A DNA stretch of 64,000 bases from Onthophagus taurus (Eukaryota > Arthropoda > Insecta > Coleoptera > Scarabaeidae). The stretch is taken from positions 7,199,501 to 7,263,500 of the forward strand of contig NC_091966.1 in NCBI RefSeq assembly GCF_036711975.1. Direction: 5' to 3'. Under the pieces are notes generated by a model. It was not told the DNA's origin. It saw only the letters and a list, made by a program, of their open reading frames with translations, and made no database searches. A program made the position numbers and the translations under genes. How positions within the stretch are numbered: the first letter of the stretch is position 1; each line of letters opens with the position of its first letter. This document shows, one piece after another, positions 43,201-53,870 of the stretch.

Positions 43201-45015
43201 GTGAGAAAATTTGAACTTTATTTATTTACTTTCAGTATAAAAAACATAAATTGTTTATTAAATTAAAAGGTGAAATTAATAAAGAAAGGGAACAAATTTA
43301 TTCAACAATAAATAATTGGCAATCATCGAATAATGAGAGTTCTATGGACGATGTTTATTTTTATGCTTTATCTTTAAAGTATTACCTGTCAGTTGGATGT
43401 GAAGAAAATAATAAAATCAAAAAAGATTTTAAGAAATATTTAAGAAAAGTAATTTTTACATTTAAATATTTGTGCCTAAAGTCAAGGCTCAATTTAGAAA
43501 TCGGTATCTTCGCGTGTAACTGTGTTTATTGAATCCCTTTTCAAAGTTAAGACACAGTCTGTATATGATAAATACAAATATCTCCTCAATTAATGATTGA
43601 GGGCAAATTAGAAGGTCGAAGAAGGATTGGCAGAAAAAAGAAGAATCAAATATCTGTAAAATAATAATTTTACCAAACATTTTAAATATTTAACTTACAC
43701 AAAGAAATAAAGGCGCGACGTCTAGTCTAGAACTTATTAAACTTTACCACAATGATTTTCATCGATCGGTTTGCGAAGTTATCGATCTCTAAACTAAATC
43801 ATGACTTTTATCACGAATATTAGAAATAAAATAACCATTTTATTTTTAGATTTCTAAAACTGAAGAATTTAATAACGAAGCTATTTTGTTATTATTTTCA
43901 ACGATCCTTACAAATAAAAAGCAACTAAAAGGTGTTGATGATCAAGTTATTTTAGATATTTGGAGTTTAACGCGAAAATTAAAACTAGACAACAATTTAA
44001 GAAAGGAATATTCTAGTTTGATTGTGTTGATTTTTGAACATATTAGTAATGATAATTTTGCAATTATGTGTGAAGATTTAAAAACGTTTTTGGTAAATTC
44101 TCCTTTTTATAAAAAATTGAATTTTTCAAAGATTTTTTTTAGAAAGCGTCTTTAGATAATAAAAATACGAATGATTTTAAAGAAGTTATGTTAAATATAA
44201 ACGGAGTGTTTCAATGTAGTCTTAATCCAACGAAATTAAAAACTTGGCAAGATAAAGTCGAAGACATATTGATACATTTAATCGATAATTTAAACGAAAA
44301 AATGTGTGATAACTATTGGGAGGATGTTATTGCCTTTGAAATGAATATTATTCAAGCAAATCATGTAAGGAGTCAAATATCTTTTTGATTTTGTGTATTT
44401 GTTATTTGTTAATTATTTTAGTTTATGATAACAGCTTTAATGATTGACGAAATTTTTCGTTCAATAACCATTCTATTTTTAAATCCCCCAACAACTTTAC
44501 CAACAATTTTCAAACCTAGCATACAAATCTTAATTTTGCTCTTAAAACATCGAGCACCATTAATAACAGATCGTTTACCTCCGTTTCTTCAAAAATATCG
44601 ATTGTTATTAACGCATCTTTGCAAATCTGGCGATTCATCTTTAAATCTCCAAGCGCCCGCAATAGAAGAACTCGCCGATTGTGCCCATCAATTAGAAAAG
44701 TTAACCAATATGATTGTAGCTTGTGGAAAACACGTTCAAAGAATTACTCCGTATTTAGTTGCGGATATTTTAAAACAATATGAGAGTATTTCTTTGTATA
44801 CTAATATTAAGGTAAATCTTAAAATATTTTGGGAATGAAAGTAATAAGATTTTTTTTAGATGCACATTGACAACTGTATTTATAGTTTAATGAGTTTATT
44901 TGATCAACACACGGTTTCATTTTTAATGAGATCTTTAAGCACCGCATCTACTGAATTATTTAAGTATATGCATGGTAATTATAAAAAATATTATAAATTT
45001 ACTGGAAAAGTGTAA
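37267..45015 (+). CDS. URB2: URB2 (Npa2) ribosome biogenesis protein, 12 exons
   Basis: Exons: 37267-37282, 37336-37586, 37639-37968, 38026-38914, 41806-41984, 42039-42888, 42943-43184, 43236-43448, 43850-44092, 44143-44364, 44422-44811, 44860-45015. Every border is GT/AG and phases agree, giving 1,326 residues (human URB2 is about 1,520). The protein is almost all helical, with no enzymatic motif. The family-specific C-terminal domain (exons 11-12, residues about 1,146-1,326) shows LPPFLQKYRLLLTHL, VQRITPYLVADIL and SFLMRSLSTASTELF, then NYKKYYKFTGKV, all aligning with URB2 from other animals. URB2 is a nucleolar factor in early 60S subunit assembly, in yeast with Npa1 and Dbp6. The N-terminal 16-bp exon (MARLK) is short but fits the frame. 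The exon 8 donor (AAA|GTAATT) is weak and the least certain border. Intron 4 (2.9 kb) and intron 8 hold transposon remains, while the others are about 50 bp. Confidence 0.9.
39205..39365 (+). mobile_element. LINE fragment disrupted by piggyBac (URB2 intron 4)
   Basis: 'tggattttacactaatattc' and 'taaaaaacggcttta' match a second copy at 41,455-41,515. The copy ends exactly at the TTAA (39,366-39,369) where the piggyBac terminal repeat begins, so the LINE was there first. Confidence 0.65.
39366..41123 (+). mobile_element. Rearranged piggyBac-like element
   Basis: TTAA (39,366-39,369) is followed by CCCTTTGTGTCCCGACGGTA, the start expected for a piggyBac 5' end. A decayed transposase N-terminal part (39,559-39,780) has IGIRFLMSYHSLPSYKLFWS and VPLVMRTMTSNRFQEILSYL, both hallmark blocks of the DDE_Tnp_1_7 family. 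The middle, including the catalytic acidic residues, is replaced by a tandem array of about 190-bp units. After it, 40,970-41,115 encodes a cysteine-rich RING-like tail (CEYCSAKARPHSKCTACNVY then CFSECH) like the C-terminal zinc-binding domain of piggyBac transposases. I could not find the 3' terminal repeat. Non-functional. Confidence 0.75.
39766..40910 (+). repeat. Tandem array of about 190-bp units inside the piggyBac remnant
   Basis: The word ccaatccaacctaacaatta (with small changes) begins units at 39,766, 39,956, 40,147, 40,337, 40,531 and 40,721. Each unit also carries aaagagaaagctttgagctt, aatttcaataaatacg and taaattagcatcttttttga. Alternate units share variants (for example 'ttctcaatatttttccaatcc' and 'gacacttttagg'), hinting at growth by two-unit steps. 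Confidence 0.92.
41165..41560 (+). mobile_element. LINE reverse transcriptase fragment (URB2 intron 4)
   Basis: Broken plus-strand frames read ELKKIKAAYQERFDFSKPFT then a P-GFNGINNEFL block and WLTGFYTNILKNGFVPKEFK. These are the finger and palm-start segments of a LINE reverse transcriptase. It is the intact-at-TTAA counterpart of the copy at 39,205. Confidence 0.65.
43555..43680 (+). mobile_element. LINE 3' tail fragment (URB2 intron 8)
   Basis: The frame reads MIEGKLEGRRRIGRKKKNQI, the conserved C-terminal tail (GKxEGKRxxGRK) of many insect non-LTR retrotransposons. It explains why this intron is 401 bp while its neighbours are about 50 bp. Confidence 0.65.
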
Positions 45016-45044
45016 ATTATAATTGAAATATTAGGTTATATAAA

Positions 45045-45050
45045 AATAAA
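45045..45050 (+). terminator. Candidate poly(A) signal of URB2
   Basis: AATAAA 29 bp after the stop codon; a second copy lies at about 45,060. Confidence 0.5.
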
Positions 45051-45169
45051 TAATTTTATTAATAAAACGAGTACTTTTATTGGTTGTGTTTCATCAATAA
45101 AGTATAGAAATCAGTTGATAAAAACATTATAAACGTTTTTAGGAAAAATGGTTACAAATCATAAAACAT

Positions 45170-46400
45170 GGACGTGATATTTGGAACATGGAATGTCTTG
45201 ACGTTGAACAAACCGGGTACTGAAAAAGATATTTTAATATCTCTACTATCGCCCACATTCCAACACAAGAAGATGAGATAGAAAACAAGAAGGAATTTTA
45301 TGACCAGCTGGAAGAAACCTACAACAAATGCCGAAAAAACGATGTTAAAATGATAATAGTCAGACAATAGGTACCACGAAAATGAAGAATTCTTAATTTC
45401 GCCAGCAGGAAAAATAGGGTCTTCTTTCTACATAAAGAAATACATAAGACATCATGGATTATACCAGGCTATGCCGTGGCTAATCAAATTGACCAAGTCT
45501 CAATTGTCAAAAGAACAGCATAGAGTATTAGTTCAAATAATTCATGATTTAGATGCCGTATTTCAAGAAAAAAACTAAGGGACTCAGACAGTACAATGGC
45601 TGGACTTTAAAAAGATAAGGCAAATGAAGGTGAGGGAGAGTGTTGAAAAAGAGCTAATGAACAGACTCTCTATCACAGGAGACTTAGGAATCGAGAAGCA
45701 CTGGGATAAGGTCAAAACCGAAATATCAGAAATAGAAACACGAACGACTGAAGAAGGAAATAAGGAGAAAAAGGAAAGAGCAGAGTGGTTCGACGAAAAA
45801 TGCAAAAAATTCATAGGAGAAAGGAACGAAGCACACAAAAAACATATTAAAAGGAGAACAAGAGAAAGAAGAGCAAAAATTAAAAGAAAACAGGAAATAG
45901 TGAGATACAAAAAATGATGAATGAGTTGAGAACGACAGATAATAAGCGACACACAAATAATAAAAACGACCTAAAAACACACTTCCAAACGTTGCTTGGC
46001 ATACAAGAGGAGGCAGAAGAGAGTCAAATACTTAGAATAAAGCCTCGAGAAGATGAAGAGTTGGAATCTCTAACATTAGAGGAAGTTAAACGAGCTATCA
46101 AAGCACAAACGACAAGATGCCCGGTATCGGAGAGAAGAAAAGCCTGTGAAAATTTTTATCTCTTATGTACATCCTACAAAATCTTCACCTATATACTTAA
46201 CAAGTGCAAGAACCCATCACAAAAAACTTAATCGGCGGATATCAAGCTGGTTTTAAAAAAGGACGCTCCACAATTGATCAGATTTTCTCACTTAAACACA
46301 TTCTGATCAAGGCCTGGAAACAGGACATAGATGTACACAATGATAAACCGAAATGGTTTAACTTGCCCTTGAATACGTCAAATGGATGTCAGTAAAACAA
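45170..46400 (+). mobile_element. Decayed non-LTR retrotransposon (endonuclease start to reverse transcriptase)
   Basis: Begins MDVIFGTWNVLTLNKPGTEK at about 45,170, the first block of an apurinic-type endonuclease domain. Frames then shift repeatedly. 45,620-45,917 is a charged linker, 45,914-46,140 holds the ESLTLEEVKRAIKAQ block, and 46,204-46,330 holds YQAGFKKGRSTIDQIFSLKH, the reverse-transcriptase block before the catalytic Asp. 46,400-46,680 appears to be a continuing, badly decayed part. It lies just downstream of URB2 on the same strand. Confidence 0.85.
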
Positions 46401-46739
46401 ACTCACTAATAAATAAATCCGTGCAAATAGCAGCCTATGCCAATGATATTAACATCAAGTCTCACAGAACAGACCACGGCAGATGCAGATGCATACACAC
46501 AATTTAAAAGAGAAATCAAGGATATCAGTCTTGAAATAAATAAATAAAAGGCAAAGATACTAACGCAAACGAGAATTACATCATAGCCAAGGAAAACGTT
46601 GAAGAAGTGACACAACGACTCATGAGTGACAGAACTTGGAAGATAAAAGATAAAGGAGGCCAAGGCTTAATTTGGGCTGTATGGCCATTATAGAGAGAAA
46701 GCCTAAAATAACCAGTTCAACAAAACAAAATGTTATACA

Positions 46740-47210
46740 TAGAACACTATTGTAGTATTGTGTTAGATGTCAGTCTATCATTGAGGAACACATCTTGAAG
46801 CAGCTTTCGTCTAAGTCTTGTGTGTATGTTCTTTTGTCCCAAGTTGAGTTCTACTGCTAGTTCACACTTGTTCAAGTTCTCTAGAAAGTTTTTAGCGGTT
46901 TTATGAATAAACTGATGAATCTTATGACCTTGTTTTGAAGTGTTCCAAAACAAGGAAGGGCTTCTTTTTTGAAGTGTTACCCCATATGCCGAATGCATAA
47001 GTCATGATAGGTTATCGACTTCTAAGCGGATACAGTTTAATCATTATTTGATAGCATGTTGCCACCCTTGTTCTTATATGACAGTTTAGGTTAATCACAT
47101 ATCTATGTAGATACACTCCCACGTACTTTAATGGGTCAGCTTTCTATGGCAGAGGTTCATCGTTAATTTTGATAACGAGATTTGAGTGGATTTACTGCAA
47201 TATTCAGGTC
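46740..47210 (-). mobile_element. Jockey-like LINE fragment, thumb region
   Basis: Minus-strand pieces read PLKYVGVYLHRYVINLNCHI (about 47,120-47,070), then PIMTYAFGIWG (about 47,010), matching the 'VKYLGVxLDRxLTWxxHI ... PILTYGxxxWG' blocks after the YADD site of Jockey reverse transcriptases. The frame then continues through 46,998-46,747. Confidence 0.65.
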
Positions 47211-48215
47211 TCGTTAACAGTCTGTGTTTAAGAATTTCATTTTCAGAATTATCACCTAAGACTTTCAGAATATTGTTTCAAATGTTGTATGTTAACACAA
47301 AAGTGCCGATAAATATGAATATCGAAAACCAATTTTGAAACAAACATTAATTATTCAATAACAATTAAGCCCAAAGTCAAAATTTTATGTTTTTAACGTG
47401 GTCATTCTGATATTTTCATTTTCTTTCTATAAATATTTAGAACTTTTCTTCCTTTATCCACACAGACAGTAATTCTCAATATAAATCTATAAATTCGGTT
47501 ATAAACAACGTTTTATTACTTCGCGATGATATGTTATTGCAACTACTAAAGGTTCTAAATTTATCAACTACTTAAAAGATTTATGTAAAACTACTTCGAA
47601 TTATTCATAGCTATTTAAATATTACCATCAAAGAACATCAAAAGTTGTATTTAAATTTTATAATAACTGTTATTTTGATTGCCTAAATAGGTTGCATTTT
47701 AAATTGAATAAAAAATGTGTTTATCTCATAAAAATATAAATTAAGATTAATGTTGTATGATTGTAATGTTGGTTGCCTAATCATATATACATTTAAAATT
47801 GTTAAATAGATTATAGATTGGTATAATAAATTATTTGATTAAAAGTTTATTGTAATTATATTTATGTAAAATTATATCTTAATATTAATGAAAAAAATGT
47901 ACTATTTTTATTTTAATTAAATTAAAAAGATAGTATTGCAATAGTTGTTTTGGTTGCCTAAACAAATCGTTTTCATTTAATCATTATCGGTAAAACAGAA
48001 CACAATAAATTATCACACATTATTTAAAAGAAAATTGATTTAATACTACGATAAATAATTTTTAAGTGTATCTTCATAAAGGTAAGGAAATAAATTTAAA
48101 TAAGTAAATGAAATCAGATTTATAAAAATAAATTATGATAAAAAAGTGTAGCTCCATCTTTGATTTTTTCGTAGACTTATAAACTGTCAAATATAATAAT
48201 AAGAAAAAAAATGGT
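47211..48215. other. AT-rich spacer with scattered 'GGTTGCCTAA' words
   Basis: ttgattgcctaaatag (47,677), ttggttgcctaatcat (47,769) and ttggttgcctaaacaa (47,949) are spaced 92 and 180 bp, perhaps a decayed repeat with a period near 90 bp. There is no coding sequence. Confidence 0.4.
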
Positions 48216-48498
48216 GACAGTAGTGTGGGGTCGGTAACTTGAAAGAGATGCGACAGAAAAAGAGAGAGAGCCATCTAGCGTTCGAACGGGTCAGTCGGAT
48301 AGTAATGGCCGCGTTATAGCAGTATCGTAAGGGAGAATCGTGCAAAGGTGCGCGCCCCTTCGTCGTACTCGAAGTTTTCCCAAACAAAAAATACTCGCTC
48401 GGACTCTAGCTATGACTCGTCCGGTTCGGTGAGAGTGACCCCCCGCAGAAAAGTACGCGACTCATAAAAAAAATTATTGTGATAACCGGTGTGTGATT
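48216..48498 (+). promoter_or_regulatory. Candidate promoter / leader of the 48,499 exon
   Basis: A sharp change from AT-rich DNA to CpG-rich DNA, with a GAGA tract (agagagagag near 48,261), an initiator-like TCAGTC (48,291), and no TATA box at a good distance. A candidate coding exon with a perfect donor follows. The evidence is compositional. Confidence 0.35.
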
Positions 48499-48574
48499 AT
48501 GTATTGCTCGGTTGACAAAAGTCACAGTAGTAGTGGAACTGCCCCCGCCACGCAATCCAAAAATGTTAAGGACG
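48499..48574 (+). CDS. Candidate first coding exon of an unidentified gene (partial)
   Basis: An ATG opens 25 codons (MYCSVDKSHSSSG then TAPATQSKNVKD) that end at GACG|GTATGT, a strong splice donor, leaving phase 1. The codons are balanced in G+C, unlike the AT-rich flanks, and a CpG-rich promoter-like stretch lies directly upstream. I do not recognise the peptide. The serine-rich, small-residue composition suggests a disordered N terminus. If real, the gene runs to the right; the only matching downstream candidate exon that I found is 59,577-59,666. Confidence 0.42.
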
Positions 48575-49305
48575 GTATGTATCTTTAATATGTTATCTTC
48601 ATTATTTTACAAATTCTTTTATTTATTCATTCATCTTTTATTTCATAATTTTCGTTTCGTTTTTGTTTTGATTATTGTTATTCATAGCCTACTATAAAAT
48701 CAAAACAATTAAAATTTGATCGTATATATTTTACCCTAGATAGACGCAAGATAGAAATATCTTAGTTAAATTATTCATACAGTGTTTGTGTTGATGAATA
48801 GAAAAAAAATAATAAAGTAAAAGATTTAGGTTAGTCAACCTAGAAAGGAGAGTACGAGGAGAACTCGAGGCCAACCGACACTGAAGTCGACAACTTCGTC
48901 GTCAACTACTTCTACTTACTGGGGGGCTACTTAAGAACGTCACCGTGTCGCAGTCTTAAAACGATACACGCACACAGCAAAAGGCTATTCTAAAGACTTC
49001 TCTTGCGTATCTTCTACCTTCTATACTCATTAAAAGCAAAAATAGCCCATAAATGCTGTGTGGATTTCGTTTTTCATTTTTCGCGCGGTCAACAAACTTG
49101 AAAGTAATATTAGTTTTATATATACGAGTCCGTGTGGGCGATCATGTGTACATAAAACTCCCAAATAAGTAAGTGTAAATGATCGTTCCTCGATTTAAAC
49201 TTTAGAATGAAAAGATCTTTTGCTTGTTTCATGTAATTTTCATTCACTTTTTTATCGTCTATGTCAGTATTTCTCAATCTGGGGGATGGATCTGGATCTT
49301 GGATA
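48575..49305. other. Possible intron start; nothing identified
   Basis: AT-rich with a CpG-richer patch at 48,840-48,960. A 76-codon minus-strand frame at 49,116-49,346 is not recognisable. Confidence 0.35.
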
Positions 49306-49840
49306 CAAGTAAACCAAGTATCACCAACAATACTTAAGGCGGTCAACGTCTACGAAATTGGTCGAGATTACTTCTTATATTAACAGAAAAGTATCACGAA
49401 CAATACTTATGATGGTCTAATTATCACGAACAATACTTATGGTGGCCCAAGTATCACGAACAACACTTATGGCGGCTCAGGTATCACGAACAATACTTAT
49501 GGCAGCCAACGTCTTTGAAGTCAGCCGTCCCAAATATGAAAAACAATACTTAAGGCGGCCCCAAGTATCACAAACAATACTTATGGTGACCTCCAGTATC
49601 ACGAACAATACTTATGGCGCCCTAAGTATCACGAACAATACTTATGGCGGCCCCAAGTGTCACGAACTATACTTATGGCAGAGATTTTTTTCTTATATCA
49701 ACAGAAATAATCTCGGCTGACTTCGAAGACGTCGGCCGCCCCAAATATATCAAACAGTACTTATGGCCACCCCAACTATCACGAACAACACTGGCCCAGG
49801 TATCACGAACAATACTTATGGTGGCAGACGTCTTTAAAAT
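49306..49840. repeat. 30-bp minisatellite with two interrupting variants
   Basis: Unit approximately GTATCACGAACAATACTTAT plus GGCGGCCCAA, repeated about 14 times. Units near 49,505-49,560 and 49,725-49,760 are broken by a longer variant (gtctttgaagtcagccgtcc / cttcgaagacgtcggccgcc). A 'cttatatcaacagaaa' segment recurs at 49,374 and 49,693, so a larger period of about 320 bp is superimposed. The 93- and 91-codon frames across it are repeat artefacts. Confidence 0.88.
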
Positions 49841-50169
49841 CGAAACTACACAAAACTACCTCATCTACCCTATGAAACATGGTTGGCCGAAAAGAGTTAG
49901 GTGGTCTCCACCTAACTAAAATTCTTCCTCTTCTTTCCCCGATATCGCTCAGCACAGCATTTAATTCAGGGATCAAAAATGTTCAACTTTGTCCAACTAT
50001 TTACTTTCCATACAATTTCAAGCTATCTTCATTTCTCCTACTTATCATTGGTTCCGTCGCGTTTTCTCGTTTTGCTACTTCCTCCACCTTCGCTTGTGCA
50101 AGAAATTTTACACACTATTTAAGAAAATGTTATTTTTAACATGCCTACGTTTCATTATTTGAAAAATTT

Positions 50170-51345
50170 GATCTCGTTTTATACTCTATAGAGGAAGAAG
50201 AAGTTCTGCTAACTTATAGCTGATTTCAGAACAAAATTTAAAAAAAAAGTTCGCATATTTTAGGACACTACATTCTTATTGGTGTTTCTTTTTCGCCATT
50301 TCCACAAAACGCTTGTACACATATGGCACATAAGCTTGTAGCAGCCACTCTTGTGATTTCTTATACATATTTTGGCTAATTTCTCATAACTTGTAAATAT
50401 TGTCTATAAACTCTGTTCCTTGTATTTGTTCTTCTGTATTAACACTGCAGTAGTCGCGCCTCCGGTTATTACAAAAGTGGGCGCATGTCATCTCTAAGAT
50501 GCCTATTCAAATGCATGCAAATATTAACTGGTTAGTCCAGACAGACTGTCTACGTCATCTCTTAGATGACATGCGACTATTGGAGTGTTAAGATGAATTC
50601 CATTAAAATTTGGATCTAAAAATATTTGGAGCAAGATGGATTGGATTTATTGCCTTCCGAAATTTTGTATAAAACCATAATTTCTCATTCTGAACAACTT
50701 TTCTTAATGATATTTTGCCGTATCATGAACAAAAAGCTTACTTTACCTGAACTCAAAATAGTTTTCGCTTCACTATCAAGGCCGAGTTGATTTTCAAAAT
50801 ATGAAAATATACTTAAAATTCTCTCCACACCAAGCAGGGCTTAATTCCTCAGCCTTAAAATAAAATTCATTCATCAAAGTCATTATACCTCTTGTAACAT
50901 CTACCCTGGGACACACTGTATACTTCATTCAAAGCAAATAAATAATACTGATTGCCACTTACAAATCACAGAAGACGAAAAAAAATCTGATTGGATTATG
51001 CAAGTTCGAAATATGCATCAACTTTTCTTCTGTCATTGATAATTAAGTTTCAAGCCAAAGCTTCTCCATTCATGGATCAATTTTTCAACGAATCTGTGGT
51101 GACCCAAGTATCTGCATATGAATGGTGAAAAAGCCAAAAGCAAGCGATCGGTGCTGTTAATGCCGACATTTTTCCTAGTATTGAGCAACTGCTCACTGCT
51201 TAATGGTCATCCGCGAGTGTAGAAAGAATTTTTTCTTCATATGGTTTGGTGCATTCGAAGCTTAGAAACAAATTGGGAACTGAAAAAGCATCTAAACTGG
51301 CTTTTATATTTAAAATCTTCAATCGTTGTACCTACGGAATTGCTC
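50170..51345 (+). mobile_element. hAT transposon remnant
   Basis: 51,160-51,330 reads NADIFPSIEQLLTA, a stop, then WSSASVERIFSSYGLVHSKL and RNKLGTEKASKLAFIF, the C-terminal dimerisation domain of hAT transposases (the SSASxER motif is diagnostic). The left part (50,170-50,640) is shared with 55,725-56,065. The rest of the transposase is deleted or unreadable. Confidence 0.75.
50439..50591. mobile_element. 145-bp MITE with TTAA target duplication
   Basis: TTAA at 50,439-50,442 and 50,588-50,591 flank 145 bp that start CACTGCAGTAGTCGC and end GCGACTATTGGAGTG (13 of 15 terminal bases complementary). A second inner inverted repeat lies around gcatgtcatctctaagatg. The related sequence at about 56,003-56,010 has a single TTAA and no insert. 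A TTAA target is characteristic of the piggyBac superfamily. Confidence 0.88.
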
Positions 51346-53170
51346 TTATGATAACTATTGTCTTGGGTTAATTAAAACTTTTGACAAGACCTCCAATAGT
51401 TAATGCGCAGACGAACAATAGAAAGTCGAATATTAATGTTATGCACGTCGCAGCAATATCAAATTGTATTGGAGAGATATGCTGGAGTTTCGCATAATTT
51501 CCGCAATTTCCTGTGGGGTGGCATATTTAGCTAATTGGTCCATCGCAGCATCAGCAAACTTGTCTCCTTGTTCCGTTGGATATAAATGTTGAGGAAGCAT
51601 TTTGTGTACGTTAAATAGAAGGACAATTTTTATATCGAGACTTAATAAATGTGTTTGTATGAAAAATTAACTGCTATTTACATCAAAGTCTGAAAAGTTG
51701 GCTATTGCAGGTCAAAAATATGAGAAGAACCCTTAATATTATTCTTTGGAGACTGAAAAGTCTGAAGACGCATGGATAAAGAAAAAAATTTCTAGTTGTA
51801 GGTCTACTTCTTCAGTTGAGTGTTATATACCGAAATAAATATATGAAGTAGCTAGTAGCATTGACAACAAATGATTACTACAGAGTAACCAACAAAATAA
51901 CATAGTAGTTGCAACATTCTCTAACAGATCTACTTCAAAAAATCATAATGGACAATATATGCAGGATTCGTTCTCATCTTCAAGGAATTCTCAATTTGTG
52001 AAGTCAAATACATTAAAATTCTTTGCTCAACAAATAATTCATTTCAATACTCTATTATTGAATCCAACATACTCACTGCAGCTTGAAATATAACCTATAA
52101 ATGTAATTACGTGTATTGGACCATTAATAAAAGAATGCAGTACTACAAGATAAGTCTAAACACAAAAAAAATTAAACTATTTTGTTGTACCGTTAAACAT
52201 TTAGGAAAATCCAAGACGAGTAAAAAATTACCGTTATAATAGTGAAGAGGAATAAAAATTTTAAACGATACTAATAAAACTAATCATCTAAAGAACCAAT
52301 TAGCAGTAATGTTCGTGTCTCTAATTCAAAGCCATCGTGTATAAAAAGATCTTATACATAAACGAGAAAGCTAGATTTGAACCCAAAGGAAGCAAAGAAA
52401 TTTATCTTCTCGCCTTCTCCCCTCTTTACCTGTTGTTTCGCATCATTCCGAAAATTGTAGCTTCATTCTTTTTCGTCGTCTACACAATAATTCGCATTGT
52501 GTGCAAATTTATTTACGTTCAAGTGAGCGAATCGATTCCATTCAACCTTCATGCATCGCTTCATCATTCGCTTGTATGATCATGATCATTAAAGCACGAC
52601 CCGTTACCTATTTATATATTTTTTTTTTCTAAACATTATGATTTATTTCAATGTCATTCGTTTTATTTTACATTTATGTATTTGCATTTTCTATCTTAGT
52701 GCTATTTAATCTTCTTGTTGTTGTTATTGTTAGTACATACATTTTCTTATATTATTTACATTCATCCGTATCTGGTAACTAAAAACTTCGAACGTTGACC
52801 CCGTATTCTTGTACGCATAGGATATTATCAGGAAATCCAAGAGATAAACTCAGTTTTTACTTCTCTTGCCTACTTAGATATTTGAATAAAAATATGGTTA
52901 CCACATCCTTTCGTTTTTAATCAGTTTGTAAATACTCGAGGAACTAACGAAAAGAAAAAAGTGATATATAACCTCCTAGTTCCTTCTGGTGTTGACTTTT
53001 ACCTAACGCAATGAAATTACTCGGTTAATTAATTCAATTTAAACACAAACCTATGCAAACACAGTTCGGCTTGTACTTGGATGTTTACATGGAATCTAAT
53101 TACTGTTCGTTAAAGAATGGAGATAGGAAATGCGAGATGATTTAAACTATATAATAATAAATTTTCCTAG
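51346..53170. other. AT-rich gene-free region
   Basis: No supported gene. The 80-codon frame at 52,337-52,579 gives a hydrophobic peptide that I do not recognise. A palindromic tgatcatgatca occurs at 52,576-52,587. Parts near 51,500-52,200 read like decayed transposon but give no clear motif. Confidence 0.35.
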
Positions 53171-53173
53171 CTA

Positions 53174-53870
53174 TAGTAAAACCTCGATATAACGGATTAA
53201 TATGATGAAGGAAGTGTTCGTTATAGACAAAGCTCTTTTCTATGAAAAAGTAACACTAGATCTAGAACTAGAAACATTTGGGTTTAGCCATGTTAAGAGA
53301 CGTATGGCTAAAGCCGATTGTTGCTAGTTCTAAGTCTAGTGTTAGTTCTAGTTTTAGTTCAATGAAAGATATGCAACAATCTAACGCTGAATAACAACTA
53401 AAACAAGAACTAACACTATCATTAGAACTATCACTAGACCTAGAACTAGAAACAGTCGGGTTTAGCGGTCTTAAGAAACATAAGGCTAAAGCTGAATGCT
53501 TCTAGATCTATGTCTACTGTTACTTCTACTTTTAGTTGAATAAAAATATATAACAATCTAGCGCTGAATAACAACTAGAACTAACACTAAACCTAAAAGT
53601 AGAAGCATTTGGGTTTAGCAGTCTTAAGAGACGTACGGAAATTATACAAGCTAACACTGAAACTAGGGGAATACCCCTAGTTTATCTATGAACGTGGAAT
53701 AAAGCCACTTGGGGAATAACCCGAGTTGGATTCTATCTATGAGCGCTAACATTTATATTTAAATGTACTGATATATTAAATAGATAATATTAATAGTATC
53801 ACTTAAAAATATATTGTTCGTTATATCCGAAGTCCGTTCTAACAAGGTCCATTATATCGAGGTTTTACTG
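53174..53870. mobile_element. Pogo-type MITE with TA target duplication
   Basis: The left end TAGTAAAACCTCGATATAAC and the right end (reverse complement) CAGTAAAACCTCGATATAAT form terminal repeats flanked by TA, as in Tigger/pogo elements. Sub-terminal 'gttcgttata' words are also inverted. The interior contains three tandem copies of the CTAGTTCTAG hairpin family and no transposase. Confidence 0.85.
53265..53640. repeat. Three tandem hairpin 'CTAGTTCTAG' units inside the pogo MITE
   Basis: Arms such as actagatctagaactagaaa (53,267), ctagttctaagtctagtgtt (53,325), cactagacctagaactagaa (53,432) and cttctagatctatgtctact (53,501) alternate in orientation. Between them lie gggtttagc and 'caatctaacgctgaataaca' loops repeated at 53,373 and 53,552. 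Confidence 0.75.

Noticed and set aside
45624..45980. Charged frame on plus and hydrophobic frame on minus as new genes
   Set aside because: They fall between the endonuclease and reverse-transcriptase blocks of the LINE remnant; the plus frame is its charged linker and the minus frame its mirror.
49439..49919. Two open frames of 91-93 codons
   Set aside because: Artefacts of a 30-bp unit, a multiple of three, which keeps a frame open without coding meaning.
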